DNA of 64,000 bases, from NCBI RefSeq assembly GCF_009389715.1, contig NC_052392.1, positions 34,517,144-34,581,143 of the forward strand, given 5' to 3'. Below the pieces are notes generated by a model. That model did no database searches and was not told where the DNA came from. It was given only the letters and a program-made list of their open reading frames with translations. Position numbers and translations under genes: made by a program. Positions 35,157 through 44,941 of the stretch are shown here, piece after piece; positions within the stretch are counted from its first letter, which is position 1, and each line of letters begins with the position of its first letter. Source of the DNA: Phoenix dactylifera. Taxonomy: Eukaryota; Streptophyta; Magnoliopsida; Arecales; Arecaceae.

Positions 35157-37506
35157 TGTCACGCCCCGAGCCCGAGGCGTGGCAGACGCCGCACGCCCGC
35201 ACGGCGGGCCGCACAGGCGTGCAAGGCATCGGATCATATCAAAGCAAATACAGATATTCAAAACTGACATAATTATTTAAATTTATTCAAAAGCAGTCTT
35301 ACAAAATTTCAAATAACATATGCTTACGTAAGTCAAATACTTTAATCAATCAAACTAAAGGACCAATAACTGAAGGAATCGTCGGAAAATCTAACGCACT
35401 CCTCAATCCCGTGAGATCAAGCCTCTGGATCTGAAAAAATGGAGAAAATAGAATAATGAGCTACACTAGCCCAGTAAGCAACAAAATACCCTAGAGTGGG
35501 GTCAGAGCATATCAGATCAAAATACAGGATAATGTCTGGAATAAATCATAAATAACATCGTTTTGTTGTTTTCAAAACTTATTATCATTTTTTCAAAAAC
35601 TCTTATACCAGAATCTCAACATAATAGGCTACGGCCACGTAACCCAGTGGCATGGGTTGCACAAGGTGCCAAACACCACTATTATTAAGCACCGGTGGTA
35701 CGGTGTCCAAATACCACTATTCTAATCACCGGTGGTACGGTGTCGAAATCGGTTCCTCACAGATACAAGTCGACAGGTCCAACGTATAATCCCCATTGGC
35801 GGGGCCAGAACAGAACAGAACAGATCATAGCCATGCTGAGAATGCATATATATATAAAAATATATTTCATGGATTTCAGAGCATATAACATGATTTTCAA
35901 ATAAAATTTAACTTGTCTGACCCATTTTACTGAATGCAAAACATATATCAAAACATAATCAGTTTATTAAATAATTCAGAAATCACACTTGAAGTATTAA
36001 GTTATTTTCATCTTCTCGCTTGATTCCTACTTCAGATAGACGGATCAGGTTTACCTGTTTAAATTTAATTAATTCCTTATTAATTTCAGAGCTAAGCAAA
36101 ATCCAAAAATAATACTATTGGTCACGGCCCAACAGGGTCCAGAGTTGGCCCATAATGGGCATGGCCAGATAGGGCCCATATTGGGCACGGTCCAATGGGC
36201 CCACATAGACCCAGCTAAATAGGGCCCCCAAGGTTGGCTTCTAATTGGTTTATTTATGCAATAAAATTTATTGCAGGGACTAATACTTAATTACAGGGTA
36301 CTGTTCTATAATAAACTTTAGTGGAGGGACCAATCAAATATATTTGGGGAGCCTTATGTAATAATCTTTCTTATAGGGACCAAACATAAATTACAGAATA
36401 TCCTTTTTGTGAAATAATATACTGGCAAGGGCTTATCTACAAAATTTCATTTATTGGCCAAATGGGTTCGGATTCCGGGTTCGGGTTTGGGTTCGGGTTT
36501 CGGGTTCGGGTTCGAGCTCCGGGTTCGAGTTCAGAGTTGAACTGGGTTTCGGGTTTGGACTGAGTTTCAGATTTGGACTGGGCCCACAAAAGGGTACGAC
36601 CCAAATAGGGCCCGGACTAGGCTGAACTAGGCCCGATTTGGGCCCACAAAAGATTATGGCCCATCTGGGCCCAACACTATTGAACTGGGCCCAAGTTGGG
36701 CCCACAGTGAACCAGGCCCAAGTTGGCCCAGTTCGGCCCACGATGGGCCTTCATCTTCCCCAAACTCCCCATGGACAGGGGAGATGGGTACCAAGAGAAG
36801 GGAGAGGGGAGAGGGGAGAGGGCTGGCTAGGTGGCCGAAGGCCACCCCTCGGTTGACGGCCAGCCGGCCGCGGAGGCGGCCGGCGGCCGCTGCGACGGCT
36901 AACGGGGAGGAGGGCAACCGAGATGATCTCGGTTTGTAGGGGCGAAACAGAGGAGAAATCAAAGGTAAATGGCAACGAAATGAAGAGCCAAAGAAGAGGC
37001 CTACCGGTGGACGATGGAGGCGGCGGATCCCGGCCGCAGGTGGCTCAGTTCGGCGGTCAAGTGGCGGCGATGGCGGTGGGGCTCTCCGACAGGAAGAAGA
37101 TTTCAAAACAGGGGAGACTCGCGACGGGGTTTCGGACAGCGCTCGGCCGGGAGGGCACGCCGGTCACCAAGGAGAGGAGGAGGAGGGAAGGAGGGAAGAG
37201 GAGGAGGAGACGGAGGAGAGGGAGGAGGGCTCGGGTGATCTCCGAAGGAGGAGGAACGGGGGTTTTATCACCCCATTTCAACGGCTCTCCGTTGCGGGAA
37301 TTGCGGCGGAGGCGAAATCAGCGGCCGTGCGTGCGGCCGCGAGGTGGACGCGGGACGACCGCGGTGCAGCCGCGGGATGCCCGCGGCGTCTCTGCGCCCG
37401 AAGAAGAAGGAGGGGATCGCAGACGCGATCCCCTGCTACGCCCCTTCCAAAAGAGGCGTTGGGCTGAAGTCGGCTAGGGCTGCCGGCTTCAGCCCAGTAT
37501 CTCACA
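35157..37506 (-). repeat. LTR, right copy
   Basis: It is nearly identical to 30367-32741. It differs mainly in fewer cgcacgcc and gaggggaga units and a handful of base changes (for example attttc for acttac near 36005). Confidence 0.95.
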
Positions 37507-39944
37507 GTGTCTGAGCCCAACACAGTACAAAATCATACACAACATCTTCTGATTCAACCTTAAGATAGTCCATGCAGAAGAGTGCCTTAATTCGAGAAAA
37601 TGGTTGCCGAAGAAGTTCGTTCTTAATGCTGCTCGGTAGAATCAAAAGTTTTATTAGTCCCTTGAAAGCAAAGATTTATCCCGAACTATCAGGCGAACTG
37701 ATAAGGAGTTACCTCATTATATCACTGTCAGTTTGAGTAACGTAAGTCATTGCTTCCGCAGCTAGAAACTCTCTCACATTGACCCATTGCACCTTATGAC
37801 AAAGCTCGAAGCAAGAGAATGGTGAGTTCAGCTTGTACACTAGCTGGTATGTGCATTGGATAGCACATGAAAGAACCTGGAACTCGTCTGAGGTCATCAG
37901 CAGATCGACAATTTCTTCGTAAGAAGGTGGTGGCATGCTGGAAAAATATATGAACTCCAGAAGCGCGACTAAGGCATGCTCCTCTGTTCCGTCAAACCAT
38001 ATTCAAATTATCACTCGGATTGCAGGGTGGACTTTGTCACCTTAAAGTAAAAAAAATACTTCAGCACATACCAGATGCTTCAATTTGAATGGTTAGAGGT
38101 TCCTCTTGTGATCCTGTCTTCATTTGATTGAATAACTTCGAAAGAGAGCAATAGGCGTTTGAGTGAATTAAACAATATAATGAGGAATTAAGCTTATATC
38201 AGATTCTACCTTGAAGAAGAGATAGCTTTCCCGGGATAAAAGTTCAGAATTCACATAAATGACTTCTTCCACAGAATCATCTCCAGAAGTAGAAAAATCT
38301 ACACCCCTTAACCGCCTCGAAATATAAGTACCACTCCGAGCCCCAATCCCTGCGGTAACACAGCGTGCAACAGTTATTCTATTGAGGGATGAAACTGCAC
38401 ATCTGCATTCTCTTTCCCACAAAGTCTACAAAAGTCTGAAATCTACAGCTAATTTAGGCATCTTAATTCATATTTGGCAATAGCATATGGATGATGACAG
38501 CATAACTTGAAGCAGGGTAGACAACAAGTATTAAGGCAGCAATCTAAAATTTGCCAAACTGTTAGACATCACAATACAGTATATGATGAAATTTAGGCAT
38601 CTAAACCCGTTAGATATGGTTTTCTTTTCCTTTTGACAATAACAAGTCAGCAGTTCAAAACGCATGCTCAAACTTGGCCTTTTGCTGATGAACCAAAGTT
38701 CCAAGTTACAGCAACTATGAACATGCCGATATGATCTTATAGACATCAACTTAGAGAAGTGCCAATATCTTTGCCTAAACGTTTTTCCTCTTTTTCCTGT
38801 TACTTCAACTAACTTCTTGCTTCTTAGCTTATTTTATATTTCACAATATTTAGTCATTTAATTAGCCTTTATCCAAATATTGCCATAATCATGAAAACTG
38901 TTCAATGATCATATTGGTCCATTTGAATTATTTCTTTCGGTATTAAACAACGATATGAAATGAATTGCTTTTTATCCCAGATAAATCTTAAACAAGCAAA
39001 AAGAATACACACACACTCAAAACAATAGATTTGGCAGAATGACCATATAGCTAAAATATCTAATACTATATAATTTTCCAAAATAATTCTCAAAATTCAG
39101 GTATCATTCCTTGTTAACCTTCTGCTTCTTCTTGCTGTCTGCATAATTACCAGATCCATTTTCCTACAAATATAACTTCTTCAAACCAAGAAAGGGAAAA
39201 GGAAAGCAGCCAGTAATTTCTCAAAGAAATGACTAGTCAAGAGGATTATAGTTATACTGAATATCTTTACATAATAAAACTAATCTAGTTAATCATCCAC
39301 TGCTGAAAAAGGGAAGAAAAGAAAGAATAATTGGAATGAAGGAACAAGAAACGAATGACGGAATGGTCATAAAACTGAAATATTAATTGGGTTCAAATAT
39401 TGCAGATAAATCTCAAGATTAAAGCAAGCTTTCTTAAGTCTTGTTTTATTCTTTTATACTATTAACATATCTTCCACACACAATTTCCTATTGATATAGA
39501 TTCCTTTCAAATGAGAAAAGAAAAAGATACTGAAGATACTGATGAAAAGGAGAATTCATCTAAGGAGAAGCAGTCCTCTATCTTCTTGGGAGCAGAGAAA
39601 AACTATAGTGCATCATGAAGATGATGTGAAAGGCGCATTTCAAACTGTTGAGAGAAAGGGAACACAATCTTTCAGGAATGCAAATCCTCATCGTATTCAC
39701 GAACAGAATGAAAGAATACAGATCAAGAAAGAATGAAACATTCACCATTATTGAAATCAACCAATATCTCTGCTTCGGACTTCCGAGAATCTTCTGTGCC
39801 GATGTGCTCCCCGTCATCAGGTTGCGGCTTCGAAACAATCCACACTCTGAGGGGTTTGTCTGGAGGATGGATGACTTCCCTTTTCTTGAAATGACTCAGG
39901 GCCTTCCTTCCATCTCCTTCGATCTTCTCCTTGGGTGACTCCAT

Positions 39945-41692
39945 AGATTCTAGGTACGAGAGAGAGAGAGAGAGAGTGGAGATCTCACTGATTTTATCTA
40001 ACCCTGATTCTGAAGCAGAATCCAAGAAGTAGCTGAGAGAGTGAAGGAAGGAGAAGGGGGAAAGAAAGATGGAAAGCCTGCCAAGATGAGGGAGAAAACG
40101 GCTATTGACACCCAGGAGATGACCGTTGCAACAGCTACGAGGGGCACGGTTGTATCTTTCGCGCGAAAGAAGGATTCACCTTCCTTCGTGCGAATCTACC
40201 GTTGGATCATTTAGCCTTGGCGCTCCTCGCAATTTTTATTTGAAGAAAGCAGTCTAAAGCAGTGTACAAACTCCCCAAATAGCATCGCCAAAATTTCCAT
40301 GTTGCTACCTAAGAAACTTAAATTTCCTTCTGGTTTTGACTATTTGGTAATCTTCCTTGGTGACCATATCAATTTTCCTCAAAAATTCTTTATTGTCTTT
40401 ATTTTTTTAGGGAAAGGGTAGAACAGATAGCTTCCAAATTGCAAGCTTCTTATGGTAAGCCTAGTGATCATTCCTTCTCAAAAAGTTTGGATCATGATAG
40501 AAATTTCAAACTCCTTTTTCATAGTAATTCCAATTCATATTTATGATATATATTTTTTTAATTTACTGAGATTCTTCAACCTAGTTAAGCAAGAAAGTCT
40601 TGAGGTAGTAGCAATGTGAGGAACTTGAGGAAGCATGTGTGACCAATCACATCATCAAAAGGACAGGTAGCAGATATGGGAAGATATGAATGCAAAATCA
40701 GAGAGAGGAGACAGGCTATCTGGATGAGGAGCTGATTTGGTATTTGGTTCATGAATATCGGGTTCAGTTCAACTAGCAAATGAGGCTGTGTAGCTTTCTA
40801 GCATCCAATGGAAACAATTCAGCTAGGATTTGATGATGTGTGGGTTCGGCCGGATCGCCTTCTCCCAATCCGCTCCAAAATTCCTAGTCATCCTTCCATC
40901 ATTGTTTCTTTCACCATTGGAGGAGGATAAGCAATCGAAATGGGAGGTTTGTTCGACAATATAGTTGATTACGATCTTCACTGAGTGTGTAAGGATCTAC
41001 TATGACTTCTGCTATCTCTGGAATGTTGGAGAGGTTTTCAGAGAAGAATATTGCATCAAATCCAGTCAGATCTCACATAGAAGGCTCCTCGATCTACTAG
41101 CTCAGCTGGGGATGTCAAAACCTAAAAGGATAACAGCGACTACAACAGCTATCCAATAGAATAACGAAAGGTTGAGAATTGTAGAATAGAATATATATTT
41201 GCGGAGATGATGGAATATGCGTCCTTTTAACTAGTCCTAGTGACTGATGGTCAATAAGAATCCATCACTACGGATGTGTCATTCTATCACGAGAGATTGG
41301 AAGACTTCATGGTTCGGATAAGAGATGAAGAATTTGTTGGCAAAGAATTGCCTGGTGGTCCAAGAAGGCAAGAACCAATCTTTCTTGCCCTGTGCATCAA
41401 GGTGGCGGATATATCATCAATCTTTATTGGTCGGCCGAAGGATTCAGTGAGCGCCACCGGGCCCAAATAAGAAGAACGCCTATTATCTCCTCTGTGAATT
41501 GCTGCAAGGATTTAGTGCGAGGTTTGTGGTTGGGCATGATGATTGAGTGGGAGGATTGTTGAGTTTGCATGATTGGCAAGGGAAGGTAGTTTTAAGCTGG
41601 AAGCGAGATGAGTTGTTTGAATGGATTAGTGTAGTCTTGCATGGTTTTATAGAGTGGCCGAAGTTGAGGCACCAGAAACAAGGAATGGGATT
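39945..41692. other. upstream flank of BTB copy A and unassigned DNA
   Basis: The first ~450 bases resemble the 5' flank of copy B (agaagtagc...gaaggagaagg, cgcgcgaa, cgttggatcatttagc) and are the probable promoter and leader. The distal phrase tttgactatttggtaatctt is shared with the other BTB flanks. From about 40800 to 41690 there is no confident gene. A minus-strand phrase FGRPIKIDDISATLMHRARK near 41380-41450 vaguely recalls LINE ORF1-type proteins but is too short to call. Confidence 0.45.
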
Positions 41693-41935
41693 TTAGCAGT
41701 TGGGTTTGAGATGCCTTGAGCTACCATAGCGGAAGCAGGCACCAGTTTTAAGGGCCTCGCTCGTGAAGAGGAGGGGAGGTTTCTTAGAGCAGGTAATAGG
41801 ATGGTATGGAGTGTGCGAGGAGCAGCAAATGTTAGAGAAACATGGATGATTCCTTGAATGGATGTGCATTTCTTTCAGTAGATTTTCCATTTGTTTTCGG
41901 AACGAGGGGTATGGGTCAAGGGAGACCGTGCGATA
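41693..41935 (-). pseudogene. possible retroelement gag/zinc-knuckle fragment
   Basis: The minus strand ends CFRYGSSRHLKPNC, a CCHC zinc knuckle (C-x2-C-x4-H-x4-C) with its second Cys changed to Tyr and the spacing kept. It sits beside LTR debris. No larger domain is visible, so the element type is unresolved. Confidence 0.35.
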
Positions 41936-41936
41936 G

Positions 41937-42390
41937 TGCTTCCACCAGGGTCGGCCACGTGACATAGCCTCATATACCTTAAGACAAGGCTCGAGAGGAT
42001 ATGCAAGGCCTAAGATGAATCATATCCACATAATACCAACAAATATAATCAAATTAATCCAATAAAACTACTAACCTCAAATAATCAACTAATTTAATTA
42101 TAAAATTTCCGATGTCATCGATATCGGCAAAATAAAAGAGATAACTAGCTAACTAATTACTAGCTGTACAAATTCTATGTCCCTCCCATTCAAAACTATA
42201 CCTTCTTTGACTCTAAAACCGCAGTAAGAATTCTAAATCGCTGCACCATAAGAATCTCAGTAAGAATCCCAAACTACTGCACTATAAGTAATAAAAAATA
42301 ATTAAATAAATAATACCAGATAAAATGAATACCATATCAATACTCGGAGAGCTTATGCACATAAGCCCATCTTATCAAATAAGCATATAT

Positions 42391-42428
<38 letters not shown>

Positions 42429-42812
42429 TTGTATATATATATCTCAAATTTAATCAATTATTCAACAATAGTTTCTTATGTCATGTCATCTATTCTCATT
42501 AACTTGATTTCTAGATTTCATAACACTATTTTTTTGACTTTGGACTAACCAACAGATTATGACCTAGAATAGGACTACTAAACAAAATCCTATGCGTAAG
42601 CTCGTTGAGGTTATCCTACGCATAAGCCTGTAGAAGTTATCTCCCGCATAAGCTCGTGGTGGCTATCTCACGCATAAGCCCGTGGAGGTTATACCATGCA
42701 TAAGCTCGTTGAGGCTATCCCATGATGTAGTTAATTCAAACTATATCTTTTCTACCTGATTTATATCTTACTCTTATCAAACCATAACTTACTCTAGTGA
42801 TCCTAAACCTAT
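41937..42812 (-). mobile_element. truncated LTR-like segment with 26-bp tandem repeats
   Basis: It starts gggtcggccacgtgac, matching the LTR at 42829 but lacking its first ~25 bases. It shares agataactagctaactaa and gaataccagataaaatgaa-type phrases with that LTR. At 42594-42722 it has five units of a ~26-bp repeat (gcataagctcgttgaggcta). A (CA)n(TA)n microsatellite is at 42391-42450. No coding sequence is present. Confidence 0.55.
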
Positions 42813-42824
42813 GCTCTAATACCA
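42813..42824 (-). promoter_or_regulatory. degenerate tRNA-Met primer-binding site
   Basis: The reverse complement TGGTATTAGAGC differs by one base from the usual plant primer-binding site and lies four bases from an LTR start, so the LTR at 42829-50452 is the 5' LTR of a minus-oriented element whose body is mostly gone. Confidence 0.6.
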
Positions 42825-43464
42825 CTTCTATCATGCCCTAAACCTGTCATTCGGGTCGGCCATGTGACACCTTAGGACAAGGCCCAAGAGAATATGAAAG
42901 GCGTAAGTTGAACAATATCCACATAATACTAACAAATTAAATTAAATTAATCGAATAAAACCATTAACCTTAAATAATAACCTAGTTCAATTATAAAGTT
43001 TCATATGTCCATCGATATCAGAAAAATAAAAGAGATAACTAGCTAACTAACTACTAGCTGGACAAATTCTACATCTCTTTCATTCGAAACTACACCTTCT
43101 ATGACCCAGAAAAAAATATAAAGAAGAATAAGACCTTTTCAGCTCAGTAAGAATTCCAAACCGCTGCACTATACGTAATAAGAAAATAATCAAATGAATA
43201 CCAGATAAAATGAATACCAATTAAATTCATTTTACCAACACATTGTACGTAAGGATTAGGGTGAGGGCCAACACATTGCGCAACAACAAGCATGATTCAA
43301 GATCCCTTTTTACCAAGGGTCAACCATAGGTCCATTAAGGAGGCTAGGTAAGACAAGGAGAGGGAGAAGAAAACAAAGAAAGAGAGAGACATAGGGAGAT
43401 TAGAGAGAGAAAGAGAGGGATGGACTTTCTCTCTCCTTCTCTTCTTCTTCCTTCTATGGAGACC

Positions 43465-43804
43465 TGATGCCGGACTAATTTTAAAATGAGAGCAGGAGAA
43501 GAGGAGAAGAGAAGGAGGAAGAAGGAGAAGGGAGGAGAAGAGAAGAAGAGGAAACGTGGGGAAAGAAGTCTTTTAATTCTGCATTAAAAATCCTAATCAG
43601 CTTACAAGTTCCCTTTAAATAGGGCCCCATAAGAACAATTAAAATAAACCCCTTACATAAAATAATTCCCCACAAACAAGCCCTAAAATGAAAATAAGCC
43701 CAGAATAAAATAAACCACAAATAAATCCCTAAACACAAATAAACCCAGAAATAACAATAAGCAAATGTGCAAATAAAATGGGGACCTAGCTGATGTCCCC
43801 ATCA
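43465..43804 (-). repeat. 340-bp LTR, left copy
   Basis: It starts TGATGCCGGACTAATTTT and ends GATGTCCCCATCA (TG...CA). An A+G-rich tract occupies 43487-43560. It overlaps the last ~19 bases of the integrase-chromodomain frame. Confidence 0.95.
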
Positions 43805-44941
43805 ACTCCTCCCGGATGAGAAAAACTCGACCCCGTCGAGTGTAAATCGGGGCGGCTGTCGTACTGCTCCAGAAGATCCGAGTCAAGGCGCTGCAACTCA
43901 GCTCGCGAAATCCACGACACATCTGATTCGGGTCGACCTTTCCACCGAACAAGGTAACGTTGGTAGCTTCCTCTCCTGGTAGAGATAACCTGCTCATCTA
44001 ATATATGTTCTATGTGTTCCCTGCGTGCATGAAACTGGGGAGGTGGAGGCTCACTAGCAGGTGCTAGAGCAGGGTGATCACCAACAGTGGATGTATCAAC
44101 AAAAGGGTCAGAAGGAATGAATGTTGATTTCTTGTATGGGACTAAATCTTCAATATTAAATGTTGCACTAATCCCATAGTCTTCAGGAAGATCTACAACA
44201 TACGCATTCGAACTGATTTTCTTTAGGACTTTGAATGGTCCCGCACTACGAGATTGCAACTTTTTGAACGTCCCCGAAGGAAGTCGTTCAGGTCTAATTC
44301 TTACCATGACTGAATCACCTACATTTAATTCTTTATAACGGCGGTGCAAATCAGCAAAGGATTTATATTTTAAGTTATTAGAGTGAATAAGTTTGCTGAT
44401 CTCCTGATGCAATGAATGCAGGTGTGAAGCAAATGATTGTGCAGACTCAGAGACTCTATGTTGATGTGACATGGGAATCAAGTCTATGGGCTGCCTAGGT
44501 TTATATTCATTCACCACTTCGAAAGGACTCACGCCTAAGGACCTATTGACCGAACTATTATATGCAAACTCGACGGTCGGTAACACTAAATCCCAGGTCC
44601 TAGTATAGGCCGACGAAAATTTTAATTTAGTGCCAATCATGTGTCCAAGAATTTTCCTAAAGGAACTCACGAATCTAACATCTCTATCAGATATAATAGG
44701 TGTTGGAAGGTCAGGAGGTCTAACGACTTCATTGAAATAAAGTTTGGCAATTCTAGAATTGTTAGAAGTCCTAGGACATAGGAGAAAAGGAGCCATATCC
44801 GAAAAATGGTCCACAACCATAAATATGGAATCGTGCTTGATATAGGTACGAGGAAGTCCCAACACGAAGCCCATATTGACATCTTGCCATGAGATCGTGG
44901 CACTCGACATAAAATCGAAGAGGTCGTTCAGCCTAGGGATG
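43786..44941 (-). pseudogene. pol remnant: RT scrap, integrase core, chromodomain
   Basis: The frame opens with SIPRLNDLFDFMSSATI, an RT scrap, then jumps to integrase (SWQDVNMGFVLGLPRTYIKH, DSIFMVVDHFSDMAPF, IISDRDVRFVSSF). It continues with NWD-like TWDLVLPTVEFAYNSSVN, the C-terminal GPFKVLKKISSNAYVVDLP and a chromodomain (EHIEHILDEQVISTRRGSYQ, YLVRWKGRPESDVSWI). The stretch that normally carries HPQTDGQTE is deleted, so the catalytic Glu of the DDE triad is missing. The stop lies inside the LTR. It is separated from the gag-protease frame by a homopolymer frameshift near 44943. Confidence 0.9.

Larger units (their letters stand above)
30367..37506 (-). mobile_element. young non-autonomous LTR retrotransposon (LARD-like) in BTB copy A
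   Basis: Two LTRs (30367-32741 and 35157-37506) bound a 2.4-kb interior. The target duplication GTGTC lies at 30362-30366 and 37507-37511. The LTR ends are TG...CA. The element runs on the minus strand: the primer-binding site complementary to initiator tRNA-Met adjoins the LTR at 35157, and the polypurine tract adjoins the LTR at 32741. The interior has no gag or pol and is AT-rich, so it must depend on a helper. By eye the LTRs differ by only about five substitutions and a few length changes, which implies recent insertion. Confidence 0.95.
29685..39944 (-). pseudogene. BTB-BACK (POB1-like) gene copy A, broken by an LTR element
   Basis: This is a CUL3-type E3 adaptor family member. Exons on the minus strand are 39944-39746, 38349-38210, 38135-38072, 37983-37713, and a last exon from 37628 to 29685 that is split by the retroelement 30367-37506. 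All five exons read without stops apart from the insert: BTB landmarks LFNQMKTGSQEEPL and LLMTSDEFQVLSCA, then the BACK region, where the insertion falls inside the codons for WAQTHYPKP, and the C-terminal FPEFDRCEVYFSLANSELLD to EITCKR. Exon 4 is 36 bases shorter than in copies B and C at its 3' end. Because both halves stay in frame with each other, the disruption is recent. A truncated transcript may still be made. Confidence 0.88.

Noticed and set aside
43481-43738. 85-codon minus frame repeated exactly at 49379-49636
   Set aside because: It is contained in the 340-bp LTRs; repetition is due to the two LTR copies.
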